Assembly (NCBI GenBank): GCA_011390365.1
Contig: JAABSM010000012.1
Coordinates: 1 to 64,000, forward strand
From: Gammaproteobacteria bacterium
Lineage (GTDB): Bacteria; Pseudomonadota; Gammaproteobacteria; Chromatiales; Chromatiaceae
Direction: 5' to 3'
DNA length: 64,000 nt
The position numbers and the translations under genes are program-made. Under the pieces are notes generated by a model that was given only the letters and a program-made list of their open reading frames with translations, did not search any database and had not been told where the DNA came from. Positions 27,916-36,688 of the stretch are shown here, in pieces (the stretch's first letter is position 1; the number at the start of each line of letters is the position of its first letter).

Positions 27916-28961
27916 CCCACGGCCCGCTGATGTTCGATCTCGCCGGCCCCGAGTTGCGGCCCGAGGAGCGGGAGATGCTGCGCCATCCCGCCGCCGGCGG
28001 GATCATCCTGTTCAGCCGCAACTACGAGAGCCCCAGGCAGTTGCGGGAACTGATCGAAGCGATCCACGCCGCCCGCCGCCCATCGCTACTGGTGGCGGTA
28101 GATCAGGAAGGGGGGCGGGTGCAACGCTTCAAGGAGGGCTTTACCCGACTCCCCCCCGCCGCCTGGTACGGCGAGCTCTACGACAAGCAGGGCAAGCGGT
28201 GCCTGCCGCTGGTCAAGGAGGCCGGCTGGCTGATGGCCGCCGAACTGCGCGCCCTTGGCGTCGACTTCAGTTTCGCGCCGGTGCTCGACCTGGGGCGCGG
28301 ACTGGGCAGCGTGATCGGCGACCGCGCCTTCCACCGCCAGCCCATGATCGCCGCCGAACTGGCCCGCGCCTGGCTCAGCGGCGTACACGACGCCGGCATG
28401 GCGGGGGTGGGCAAGCATTTTCCCGGTCATGGCGGGGTGACCGAAGACTCCCATCACCAACTGCCCGTCGACGAACGGCGCTTCGAGGACCTGCTGATGG
28501 AGGATCTGGCGCCTTTTCAACGCATGATCGACCTTGGTTTGGAGGCGATCATGCCGGCCCATGTCATCTATTCCCGCTGCGACGCCTCACCGGCGGGATT
28601 CTCCCATTTCTGGTTGAATCAGGTGCTGCGCGAGAGACTCGGCTTTCAGGGGGTGATCTTCAGCGACGATCTCAACATGGCCGCCGCCGACGCCGGCGGC
28701 AACTACCCCGAACGGGCGAATGCCGCCCTCGCCGCCGGCTGCGACATGATCCTGGTGTGCAACAACACGCCGCGGGCGACCGAGGTACTGCATGCCCTGA
28801 AGGATTATCAGAACCCGGTATCCCAGACCCGGCTGGTAAGGATGCACGGTCGCAAGCGCTTCGGTCCCAACGCCCTGCATCAGGAGCGGCGCTGGAAGGA
28901 GGCGGTGGCGCTGATCGGCCGTTACGGGGAAGGGACGCCGCTGGAACTCGACCTGGATTAA
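27912..28961 (+). CDS. nagZ: beta-N-acetylhexosaminidase (cell-wall recycling)
   Basis: 349 residues from the ATG at 27912, which overlaps the previous stop. The GH3 core is complete: VAVDQEGGRVQRF, FSFAPVLDLG, GVGKHFPGHGGVTEDSH with catalytic His173, and VIFSDDLNMAAAD with nucleophile Asp252. NagZ removes GlcNAc from GlcNAc-anhydroMurNAc peptides in the cytoplasm, and its product can influence AmpR-type beta-lactamase control. No ampR, ampG or amidase ampD lies next to it. Confidence 0.96.
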   Translation: MTHGPLMFDLAGPELRPEEREMLRHPAAGGIILFSRNYESPRQLRELIEAIHAARRPSLLVAVDQEGGRVQRFKEGFTRLPPAAWYGELYDKQGKRCLPLVKEAGWLMAAELRALGVDFSFAPVLDLGRGLGSVIGDRAFHRQPMIAAELARAWLSGVHDAGMAGVGKHFPGHGGVTEDSHHQLPVDERRFEDLLMEDLAPFQRMIDLGLEAIMPAHVIYSRCDASPAGFSHFWLNQVLRERLGFQGVIFSDDLNMAAADAGGNYPERANAALAAGCDMILVCNNTPRATEVLHALKDYQNPVSQTRLVRMHGRKRFGPNALHQERRWKEAVALIGRYGEGTPLELDLD

Positions 28962-29021
28962 CCGGTCCTACCCGCACAAGCCCATACCGACAAGACCACA
29001 CCGCCGCCGATCCCCAAGCCC

Positions 29022-29492
29022 ATGAATCCATTCGCCATCATACTCCTGCTATTCGTCATCGCCCCCCTCGCCGAGCTCTACCTGCTGATCAGTGTCGGGG
29101 CGCGCATTGGCGCCCTCAACACCATCGGTTTCACCCTGCTGACGGCCGTCATTGGCGGCTACCTGGTGCGGCTGCAAGGATTCTCCACCGCCGTGCGCAT
29201 CCATGAAACCACCTCCCGCGGCGAGATCCCCGCGGTGGAGATGATCGAAGGGGCGATCCTGCTGATCTGCGGCATCATGCTGCTACTGCCCGGCTTCGTC
29301 ACCGACGCCATCGGCTTTCTGTTTCTGATCCCGCCGCTGCGCCGCGCCCTGATCATCAACCAACTGCGTCGCAAAGGGGTAATACGACCACCCCACGGCA
29401 ACCCCTCGCGACCCGGGCAGGGTGATGTCATCGACGGGGAGTACGACCGCATAGAGGGTGGTGAACCGCCGAAGCGGGGACCGGATGAGTAG
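29022..29492 (+). CDS. fxsA: FxsA family membrane protein
   Basis: 156 residues. Three to four hydrophobic segments; the block FVIAPLAELYLLISVGARIGALNTI and the LLLPGFVTDAIGFLFLIPP motif define FxsA, which in E. coli lessens F-exclusion of phage T7. The C-terminal tail is charged and cytoplasmic. Its stop overlaps the start of the next gene. In many relatives fxsA precedes groES-groEL, but not here. Confidence 0.93.
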   Translation: MNPFAIILLLFVIAPLAELYLLISVGARIGALNTIGFTLLTAVIGGYLVRLQGFSTAVRIHETTSRGEIPAVEMIEGAILLICGIMLLLPGFVTDAIGFLFLIPPLRRALIINQLRRKGVIRPPHGNPSRPGQGDVIDGEYDRIEGGEPPKRGPDE

Positions 29493-30090
29493 GACGCGGG
29501 GCGACAAGCTGCGTGCCAGTCTGGCCTTCGAGGCGGCCCGCATTCTCGCCGAAAGGGGGGATGAGGACTTCGAGAAGGCACGGCGCAAGGCCGCCGAGCG
29601 TCTCAACTGTCGCGACCGCAAGCAGTTGCCGGACAACAGCGAGATCGCAAGCGCCCTGGACGACTACCTCGCCCTGTACGGCGGCGAGCGCCGCCGCCGC
29701 TCCCTGCGGCAACAGCGGCTCGCGGCGCTGGGGGCGATGAAGGCGTTGGGCAAGTTCAACCCGCGCCTGGTCGGCCCGGTGGCGGACGGCACCGCCAACG
29801 ACCACAGCCCGATTCGCCTCTATCTGTTCGCCGATACCCCGGAGCAACTCAGTCTCGAATTGCTGGAGATGGGCATACCCTGGGATGAAGAGGAGCATAC
29901 CCTGCTCTTTCCCAACGGCTCCCGCCGCAACCACCCGGCACTCTGCTTCCTCGCCGGCGAACACGCGGTAGAGCTCTTCTGCCTGCCCCAAGCGGAGGCC
30001 CATTGCCCGCCGATCAGCCCGGTGAACAACCGACCGGAACGGGGTTTGACCCGGCGGCAACTGGAGGAGATGCTCGACCAGCCTTGCTGA
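29485..30090 (+). CDS. hypothetical protein, 201 aa
   Basis: Starts at the ATG at 29485, which overlaps the fxsA stop by 8 bp. No signal peptide. It has an N-terminal helical part (AFEAARILAERGDEDFEKARRKAAERL) and a middle with FNPRLVGPVADGTANDHSPIRLYLFAD, which has the look of a nucleotidyltransferase-like fold (G-x-V-x-D-G), though I cannot confirm catalytic aspartates. Function unknown. Coupling to fxsA suggests co-expression. Confidence 0.7.
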   Translation: MSRTRGDKLRASLAFEAARILAERGDEDFEKARRKAAERLNCRDRKQLPDNSEIASALDDYLALYGGERRRRSLRQQRLAALGAMKALGKFNPRLVGPVADGTANDHSPIRLYLFADTPEQLSLELLEMGIPWDEEEHTLLFPNGSRRNHPALCFLAGEHAVELFCLPQAEAHCPPISPVNNRPERGLTRRQLEEMLDQPC

Positions 30091-30160
30091 TCTTGCGGCG
30101 TGACTCTTTTTGCCCCCGCGCTTCGCGTCGTCCGCCCCGTTTTACAGAAAATACATAACA

Positions 30161-30190
30161 AAACTCTTGCAAGCAGATGTTATCAATGCA
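30161..30190 (+). promoter_or_regulatory. possible promoter of the secreted protein / kinase pair
   Basis: TTGCAA, a 17-bp spacer, and AATTAT in an AT-rich stretch; four of six consensus bases in each box. It lies about 50 bp before the start at 30235, which has AAGGAG 8 bp upstream. Confidence 0.35.
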
Positions 30191-30234
30191 ATTATCGCAC
30201 ACATAACTCATCTTCGGACAAAGGAGCCGACGTC

Positions 30235-31179
30235 ATGTCAAGGAAATCAACTTACCTCACCACCAGCGCCTCGCTGATTCTGGCCATGTTCGCCACCGTC
30301 ACCAACGCGGCCCTGGACACCGATATCAAGGTTGCGATAGAAGAGCCCTTCGCGGAATTTCCGGCTACCGGGATCTCCTCGATCAGGGGCTGGGCCGTAG
30401 GACCGGACGGTATCGCCAAGGTAGAGCTTTATATCAATGGCGTCTACAAGAAAGACCTTCCCTTCCCAGGCACGCGAGGCGATGTCTACAGCAACCTCCA
30501 TGGGCAGTATCCCACCTACCCTGACCTAGGCATGTCCGGCTTTGCCACGGCCCAGAATTTCAATCTGCTGGATGACGGGCAAAACACGATCACTGTTCGT
30601 GCGATCTCACGCAACAACGTCGACTATAACGAAGCCTCCGTGACCTTTACCGTAGACTCCTTCCATTTCAACTGGAGCGGGAACGAAAACGCCCTCGCCC
30701 TGGGCGCCGCCAGCTTTTCCGCCGTGGGTAATGATCTGCGGGTGCAAAACGCCTACGTGGACAACCAACCCTACGACCTCACCTTTCGCTGGAGCAGGGG
30801 CTCGCAGGCCCCGGAACTCTACGCCATCGACACCGCATCCAGCAGTAGCGCCCTGCGGGTGGCCGGGACCTGGGACATGTTCTCCGAGATGGATGCCAGC
30901 GACTGCGGTTCCGGCAAGGAGGCCGCCCGCCAGGAGATGATCTTCACCCAGTCCGGCAACACGGTCAATTTCGACGGCGAGGTCACCGGCGCCCTGGTCG
31001 GTTCGCGCCTTACCCTTACGGAAAACTACAGCGACGGCGGCGACGCGCTGGTGATGAACTGGGTTTTCGATTTCAATAACGACGCCACCTTCTTGCAGGG
31101 CGCCGGCAGCTGGATATGGACCAGCAACGGCGCGACCTGCGAAGGGAGCACCTCGCTGCTGGGTCGTCGCATTCAGTAA
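30235..31179 (+). CDS. secreted Ig-like-domain protein
   Basis: 314 residues with a signal peptide (basic MSRKS, a hydrophobic core, cleavage after TNA near residue 25). Residues about 30-140 show a bacterial Ig-like pattern (GISSIRGWAVGPDGIAKVELYING and NTITVRAISRN). The second half is a beta-rich domain with two cysteines (CGSGKE and ATCEGS) that may pair. The protein is periplasmic or extracellular. Only 14 bp separate it from the hybrid kinase gene. A shared transcript is likely, and it might be a ligand-binding partner; that is an inference. Confidence 0.82.
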   Translation: MSRKSTYLTTSASLILAMFATVTNAALDTDIKVAIEEPFAEFPATGISSIRGWAVGPDGIAKVELYINGVYKKDLPFPGTRGDVYSNLHGQYPTYPDLGMSGFATAQNFNLLDDGQNTITVRAISRNNVDYNEASVTFTVDSFHFNWSGNENALALGAASFSAVGNDLRVQNAYVDNQPYDLTFRWSRGSQAPELYAIDTASSSSALRVAGTWDMFSEMDASDCGSGKEAARQEMIFTQSGNTVNFDGEVTGALVGSRLTLTENYSDGGDALVMNWVFDFNNDATFLQGAGSWIWTSNGATCEGSTSLLGRRIQ

Positions 31180-31193
31180 CCCGGGAGTTCTCA

Positions 31194-33671
31194 ATGCACG
31201 ACCCCCATGACCCCTCCGGGGAGCTGGCGAAGGAGCGCGAATTGCGCAAGGCGGCGGAGGCGAGAAACGCGGAGTACCGTTTCTTTCTCCAATCCCTGAT
31301 CGATTGCCTCCCCGACATCCTCTTCGTCAAGGATACGCGGGGGGTCTACGTCGCCTGCAATCAGGCCTGCGCACGCATCTGGGGCCTCAAGACCAGCCAG
31401 GTGGTCGGCTGCACCGACAAGGAGCTGTCGACCCATAACGACGCGGAATTCCTCACCGAGAAGGATAGCGAGGCGCTGCAACGCAACAAGCCGATCCACA
31501 TCCAGGAGATGGTGCGCTTCCCGGATGGTCGCGTCGTCCACCTCGAGACCATGAAGTCCGCCTATCGGGACAGCAACGGCTCGGTCGCCGGCATCATCGG
31601 CATCGCCCGTGACGTGGGCGAGCGTCGCCTGCTCCATGAAGAGCTGAAGGCGATCCGTCGCCAGCTGATCCACATCGGTCGCTCTCGCAGTGCGCTGATG
31701 ACCCGCATCGGCAGCGAGATTCGCGGCCCGCTCAACGCCATCAACGGCCTCACCCACCTGATGCTGCGCACCCCCCTGGACGCCGACCAGCAACACTATC
31801 TGAAGAAGATCCGCGGCGCTACCCGCACCCTGCTCGCCACCACCGGGGATATCCTCGACTACTCCCGCCTCGAGAATCAGAAACTCAACCTGGAGTCGAT
31901 CCCCTTCTCCCTCGAACAGGTACTCGACAACCTGCGCGACCTGCTCCATGGCGAGGCCGACCAGAAAGGCATCTACCTCGACCTGGAACTGGCCCCCGAT
32001 ACCCCGCGCCATCTGCGCGGCGATCCGGGGCGTCTCGGCCAGATCCTGTACAACCTCGCCAATAACGGCATCAAGTTCACCAGCCGCGGCGGCGTGCGCA
32101 TCACCGTCGCCCCGGACGAACTGGGCGAGAACCGGGTGCGCCTGAGATTCACGATCAAGGACAGCGGCGCCGGCATGCCCCCCGAACAGAGTCAATCCCT
32201 GTTCGACAACCCCGGCGAGGAGCGCCACTCCGCCGGCGAGCGCATGCAGGGCGGCGGCTTCGGGCTGGCCATCTGCCAACGCCTGACGGAGCTGATGGGG
32301 GGGCGCATTCAGGTCGCCAGCGAACCCGGCATCGGCAGCACCTTCACCTTTACCACGGTCTTCAACCGCGCGCGACCGGAAGAGCTGGAAGAGGGGGTGG
32401 TGGCGATCGACCTCACCGGCAAGCGGGTGCTGCTGGTGGATGGCGACCAGAACACCCGCAAGCATCTGTGGAACCAGCTCACCGGCCTGGGCATGGAGGT
32501 ATCGCTGGCCGCCTCCGTGCGGCGCGGTCTGGCGCGTTGCGACGAGCTGCGCGAGGCGGGCCAGAAGGCGGACCTGCTACTGATCGACTGGCGGCTGCCC
32601 GACGGCAACGGCCTGGATGCGGTCCAGCAGTTACGCCGCGGCGATCAGGCCGACACCCCCTGTCTGCTGATGACCACCGCCTATGGCCGCAAGGAGCTGG
32701 CGACGCCGGCGCGGGAGGCGGGAATCGACGGCTTTCTGGTCAAGCCGGTGGATGAACGGCAGTTGCGACGGCTGCTGAGCCAGGCCCTGCAACGCCGCCT
32801 GAAGGATGATCCGGGCGCAACCCTGATCGGCGAACAGGCCCCCGCCGCCAATCACCTGTCGGGACGAAAGATACTGCTGGCGGAGGATGACTTGATCAAT
32901 CGCGAAGTGGCCCGCGAACTGCTCCACGCCGCCGGTTTGCAAGTGACCACGGCCCAGAGCGGGCGCGAGGCGATCGACCAGCTGGAGCACGAAAGCTTCG
33001 ACCTGGTGCTGATGGATATCCAGATGCCGGAACTCGATGGCCTCGCGGCGACCCGCATGATCCGTCTGGATGAGCGATTTCGGCAACTACCCATTATCGC
33101 CATGACGGTGCATGCCCGGGACGAAGACCGGGAGGAGTGTCTCGGCGCCGGCATGAACGACCATGTCATCAAACCCTTCGATCCTGAGGAGCTTTATGCG
33201 GTGCTGGATCACTGGCTCGATCCCGAGCGGGACGAGCAGCAGGCCGCGCCCCACCCCGCGACCACCCATGACTCGCCGACGGACGCTCGCCTGCCCCAGC
33301 TTCCCGGCGTTGATCTGGACCTCGCCCTCAAACTCACGGGGGGGAATATCGAGGTGCTGCTGCGCATGCTGCGCCTGTTTCGGCGCAACTATACCCAGGT
33401 TCCCGCCAAGATGCGCGACGACCTCAAGGCCGGTCGGCTGCTTGGCGTGTTTCGCTCCGCCCACTCCCTGAAGTCGGCGGCACGCTACATCGGCGCCACC
33501 CATCTTGCGCGCCTATCGGAGAGCGTGGAGCAGGCGGCCCGCGACGGCGCTACCCGCGAAGCGGAACATGCGATGAGGGCCTTCGAACAGGACTTTCTCT
33601 CCCTGCTTGATGCCATCGACGTCCTGGACAACACCACCGATGAGACCGAAAAAGCCAATAATTCACTTTAA
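31194..33671 (+). CDS. hybrid kinase-like phosphorelay protein lacking the DHp histidine
   Basis: 825 residues, no membrane segment. A PAS domain (residues about 25-145, PDILFVKDTRGVYVACN), then a DHp helix in which the HEIRTP motif reads GSEIRGPLNAI: Ser174 (codon AGC at 31713) replaces the phospho-acceptor His. The ATPase domain keeps NLANNGIKF, DSGAGMP and GGGFGLAI. Two receivers follow, with Asp465 (LIDWRLPDG) and Asp608 (LMDIQMPELDG), and an HPt with His757 (AHSLKSAA). It cannot autophosphorylate in the normal way but could pass phosphate from another kinase or act as a phosphatase or ATP-gated scaffold. It is followed 132 bp later by a hemerythrin gene. Confidence 0.93.
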   Translation: MHDPHDPSGELAKERELRKAAEARNAEYRFFLQSLIDCLPDILFVKDTRGVYVACNQACARIWGLKTSQVVGCTDKELSTHNDAEFLTEKDSEALQRNKPIHIQEMVRFPDGRVVHLETMKSAYRDSNGSVAGIIGIARDVGERRLLHEELKAIRRQLIHIGRSRSALMTRIGSEIRGPLNAINGLTHLMLRTPLDADQQHYLKKIRGATRTLLATTGDILDYSRLENQKLNLESIPFSLEQVLDNLRDLLHGEADQKGIYLDLELAPDTPRHLRGDPGRLGQILYNLANNGIKFTSRGGVRITVAPDELGENRVRLRFTIKDSGAGMPPEQSQSLFDNPGEERHSAGERMQGGGFGLAICQRLTELMGGRIQVASEPGIGSTFTFTTVFNRARPEELEEGVVAIDLTGKRVLLVDGDQNTRKHLWNQLTGLGMEVSLAASVRRGLARCDELREAGQKADLLLIDWRLPDGNGLDAVQQLRRGDQADTPCLLMTTAYGRKELATPAREAGIDGFLVKPVDERQLRRLLSQALQRRLKDDPGATLIGEQAPAANHLSGRKILLAEDDLINREVARELLHAAGLQVTTAQSGREAIDQLEHESFDLVLMDIQMPELDGLAATRMIRLDERFRQLPIIAMTVHARDEDREECLGAGMNDHVIKPFDPEELYAVLDHWLDPERDEQQAAPHPATTHDSPTDARLPQLPGVDLDLALKLTGGNIEVLLRMLRLFRRNYTQVPAKMRDDLKAGRLLGVFRSAHSLKSAARYIGATHLARLSESVEQAARDGATREAEHAMRAFEQDFLSLLDAIDVLDNTTDETEKANNSL

Positions 33672-33803
33672 GTTTCAATCTCAACTAATTGATTTTTTAA
33701 GCGCCCTATCCTACAATCGATCCCAACGCAGGAATTCGGGTGAGCGCTGAATGGGCACACCCGACCTGCATCACCTCACGCACAAACCACGGGAGGAAGC
33801 ACC

Positions 33804-34217
33804 ATGGGTGAAAACACTTGGAACGAACCCCAATCCGCCGGCCTGGTCCAGGAGATCGAGCGCTTTCGGCAAAAATTCGGGGACATGATGGCGTCGATGG
33901 CGGACGCCGAAGATGGCAGCCTGCGCACCCAGTTCATGCGCTTCGTGGCCCAGCTGGAGCGCTATTTCGAACTGGAAAACCGCCTCATGGAACACAGCGG
34001 CTATCCGGAGACCCATGCCCATCAGCAGGAGCATCACGAGATGCTCAACGAGCTCTACTACTTCAAGGAACGTATCGATAACGGCCTGTTCAGCCTGGGG
34101 CGCACCTATGTCACGGTGCGCCTGCCGGAATGGTTCTCGGAACACGCCGAATCCCATGACCAGGAGCTGAGCGAGCACCTCGCCAGCAACGGCCTGGCGC
34201 TGCGCACCGCCGCCTGA
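33804..34217 (+). CDS. divergent hemerythrin-domain protein
   Basis: 137 residues. A four-helix hemerythrin pattern is seen: RYFELENRLMEHSGYP with Glu58, HAHQQEHHEM with His73 and His77, and WFSEHAESHD with His114 and Asp119. However Tyr54 stands where the family has the ligand His, and the N-terminal histidine (in ID.QH) is missing. Only five of seven ligands remain. It has GGGAGG before the ATG. Its position downstream of the phosphorelay protein suggests a sensor or adaptor role more than O2 storage. Confidence 0.82.
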   Translation: MGENTWNEPQSAGLVQEIERFRQKFGDMMASMADAEDGSLRTQFMRFVAQLERYFELENRLMEHSGYPETHAHQQEHHEMLNELYYFKERIDNGLFSLGRTYVTVRLPEWFSEHAESHDQELSEHLASNGLALRTAA

Positions 34218-34260
34218 ATCCAGCTCGTTCCACCCCGCAAGCACACCAAAAACCATAAAC

Positions 34261-34316
34261 TCTCACGGAGATCACGGAGGGATGGCGCCGTGTACTCCGT
34301 ACCTCCGTGAGAGAGA
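34261..34316. repeat. dispersed repeat, CACAGAG/CACGGAG family (copy 2)
   Basis: TCTCACGGAG...GGAGG and its inverted partner CCTCCGTGAGAGA. Sits between convergent genes and may act as a bidirectional stem. Confidence 0.65.
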
Positions 34317-34333
34317 CGGCGCTGGTAACCTTG

Positions 34334-35080
34334 TTACTTCAGATTGACGAAGGGATCGGGGCGGGCGAATTTCTCCTTGAGGAAGTCGCCGTGGGCGATC
34401 AACTCCTCGGTCTTGCGCTCGTAGGCCGCATTGCGCAAGGCCCGGAGCTCGTTGTCGAGGATGTCCAGTTGATCGACCAGGATCTCCCGCGGCGTCTTGC
34501 CGTTGCGCAGTTTCTGATTGCGGGCGAAATCGACGGGGAGCTGGACATAGCGATCAAGCATGTCCGGGATATAGCTCTCGACCGTCTTTACCACCGTATG
34601 GTGCTGCTCTGAGCCCCGCTCCAGGGCATCCAGCACCCCTTCCAGGTCCTCCACCAGCGCGAGGATCCCTTCGAGTCGTTCCACCACCGCCGGCGACAAA
34701 CGACCGCGATGGGTATCGATCAGCATCCACAGACGTCCGGAGATGGAGAGGGTGAACTCCTCGGGCGGCGGCGGCGGGGCGCTCTGCTCGCGCCATTGCG
34801 CGTCCACCGCCTCCGCCTTGCCCTCGATGGTCCGCCCCACCCGCGGTTTGGCCTTCTTTTCCTGGCCGAACACCCCCAGCGCCCGCCCCAGCCCATAAAG
34901 GATCAGGCCCGGGATCGCCGCCGCCCCCAGCGCGAACAACAGCACCAGCACCAGCACCGCCGCGATCAAGATGAACGCTAGCATCGGCAGAAAGCTGATC
35001 TGCATCAACAGCCAGAGGGCGCCGATCACCAGCAGGATCTTGACGACCCAATTGGATTTGACGAGTTTGTCGCTTTTCAT
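34334..35080 (-). CDS. hypothetical membrane protein, 248 aa
   Basis: The start is placed at the ATG at 35080; an in-frame TTG at 35089 is less likely. Residues about 12-72 hold two hydrophobic segments (VVKILLVIGALWLLMQISFL; LAFILIAAVLVLVLLFAL), then a linker with a proline run (APPPPPEE), then a helical cytoplasmic domain (VVERLEGILALVEDLEGVLDALERG and following). It is probably an inner-membrane protein with a cytoplasmic helical tail. I do not recognise the family and see no functional motif. Confidence 0.72.
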   Translation of the reverse strand: MKSDKLVKSNWVVKILLVIGALWLLMQISFLPMLAFILIAAVLVLVLLFALGAAAIPGLILYGLGRALGVFGQEKKAKPRVGRTIEGKAEAVDAQWREQSAPPPPPEEFTLSISGRLWMLIDTHRGRLSPAVVERLEGILALVEDLEGVLDALERGSEQHHTVVKTVESYIPDMLDRYVQLPVDFARNQKLRNGKTPREILVDQLDILDNELRALRNAAYERKTEELIAHGDFLKEKFARPDPFVNLK

Positions 35081-35147
35081 GGATGGCAACTTGTTGAAAA
35101 CTTTCCGTGCGCCCTATGGCTAACGGCTCTCTTCAGGATCGAATGAT

Positions 35148-36155
35148 TCAACCGACCCCACCCTTGTCGCGACCCTCCCACATCTCCCGCGCCAGGGACA
35201 AGGCCTGGTCGTGGCTGTCGGCTCGCCCGAGGGTGTGCAGGGTGATGGCGGCGGTGCCGACCACCGCACCGATACCGTACTCATCCTCGCTTTCGCCCCG
35301 CCACAGCCGCCGCAACTGACCAAGATCCAGCTCGCCCTTGACGTGCTTACGGGAGTAGATCGCCTGCCACTCCTCTTGTCTGGCCTCGCCGTCGATGACG
35401 CTCTTGACCAGATTGGGCATGTCCGGGTTCCACTCGGTCTCGCCGCCGTCGCCCTTGATCACCGCCATGCGCGGCTGATCCAGCAGCAGGGTCGCCTCCT
35501 GATGGTAATCCCGATACCCCGGGTGATGGATCCCCTGCATGGTGCAGGCGGCCCGCGCCGGGTTGATCAGACGGGTAAAGGTATTGACCGGGGAGCGCAA
35601 TCCCAGCAGCGGCTTGAGATCGAGGATCTCCCGCAACCTGGGCAGAAAGACACCGAGGGGCAGGTAGCAGAAGTGGCGGGCTTCGAGCTGCTCCGCCGCC
35701 TGCGCCACGCTCTCCGCCTGGGGCAGGCCCAGGGCGTCGAGGGCGGCCTCGGTATAGATACGTCCCGGGGTGTGGCCGCCGGCGCCGTGCATCAGCACGC
35801 GAACGCCGTTTTGCGCCAACAGCCAGGTGCTCAGCACGAACCATGGCAGGCGACGGGATTTGCCGGCATAGGAGGACCAGTCGAGATCGACCCTGGGGAA
35901 ATCGTCGGGCAGGGTGAAGGACTCGCGAGCGGCATCCACGAAGCCAGCCAGCTCCGCGCCGCTCTCCTCCTGGTGGCGCATCAGCATCAGAAACGCTCCG
36001 AGCTGGATCGGCTCGACCTCGCCGGCGAGGATCATTCTCATCGCCTGATGGGACTCCTCCCGGGTCAGGTTGCGAGACCCGCTCTTGCCCTTGCCAAGGA
36101 TGCGAACATACTGGGCGAATGGATGCTCGCCGTCGAACATGGTGGTGTCTGGCAT
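35148..36155 (-). CDS. ybiB: TrpD2/YbiB family protein (anthranilate phosphoribosyltransferase-like)
   Basis: 335 residues. It has the nucleoside-phosphorylase/TrpD type III fold: LTREESHQAMRMILAGEVEPIQLGAFLMLMRHQEESGAELAGF in the N-terminal helices, then GVRVLMHGAGGHTPGR. The standard TrpD PRPP-binding motif GTGGD is not present, as in the YbiB group, where E. coli YbiB (TrpD2) binds DNA rather than making tryptophan. No trp gene is nearby. GGAG lies 9 bp before the ATG. Confidence 0.85.
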   Translation of the reverse strand: MPDTTMFDGEHPFAQYVRILGKGKSGSRNLTREESHQAMRMILAGEVEPIQLGAFLMLMRHQEESGAELAGFVDAARESFTLPDDFPRVDLDWSSYAGKSRRLPWFVLSTWLLAQNGVRVLMHGAGGHTPGRIYTEAALDALGLPQAESVAQAAEQLEARHFCYLPLGVFLPRLREILDLKPLLGLRSPVNTFTRLINPARAACTMQGIHHPGYRDYHQEATLLLDQPRMAVIKGDGGETEWNPDMPNLVKSVIDGEARQEEWQAIYSRKHVKGELDLGQLRRLWRGESEDEYGIGAVVGTAAITLHTLGRADSHDQALSLAREMWEGRDKGGVG

Positions 36156-36283
36156 CGATTAATCTCCAAGGAAAACCTTTACGCCCCCTTATCAATGGGC
36201 GCGCCCGGGACAAGTTTCAATCGCCTGCCCGCGCGATGAGGCTTGGCATCCGTTTCTCGTGCTTTGTCAGAATCACAAAAACC

Positions 36284-36346
36284 GCTCACGGAGGCACGGA
36301 GCACGGGGAGAACGCCTGCTCCGTGATCTCCGTGTCTCCGTGAGAG
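36284..36346. repeat. dispersed repeat, CACGGAG family (copy 3)
   Basis: CTCACGGAGGCACGGAGCACGG and its inverted arm CTCCGTGATCTCCGTGTCTCC, between trpD2 and the DUF2288 gene. Confidence 0.65.
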
Positions 36347-36370
36347 GTCTGATGGAGACTTTGGCGCGCC

Positions 36371-36688
36371 TCACTGCATGCGTACCACCTGCACCAGCAC
36401 CCAGGGCGCGGCCACCACCGCCCAGAATTCGGGCTGGCTCTGGTTCCAGCTTCGGGCATCCTCATCCGAGGCCCGCACCACCTCGCCGCGGGTCAGCCAG
36501 GCGGCGACCCGCTCCTTGTCGTCCGCCGCGAATCGGGCCGCCACCTCTACCAGATCCAGCTCGCCCGCCACCCGGATCACCACGCCGCGGGCGAAGTGGG
36601 GCAGCAGCTCCCGCCAGCTGATGCGACCGGTCTCGGTATTGAGCTTGACCTTGAGCTCCTCTTCATTGAACTCTATCCTGTGCGTCAC
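36371..36688 (-). CDS. DUF2288 domain protein
   Basis: 105 residues from a GTG start that overlaps the stop of the YccF gene by 4 bp (GTGA). The family pattern KVKLNTETGRISWRELLPHFARG and LDLVEVAARFAADD is clear. Function unknown. Such genes are common in aquatic gammaproteobacteria and cyanobacteria. Coupling to yccF suggests a related job. Confidence 0.88.
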   Translation of the reverse strand: MTHRIEFNEEELKVKLNTETGRISWRELLPHFARGVVIRVAGELDLVEVAARFAADDKERVAAWLTRGEVVRASDEDARSWNQSQPEFWAVVAAPWVLVQVVRMQ

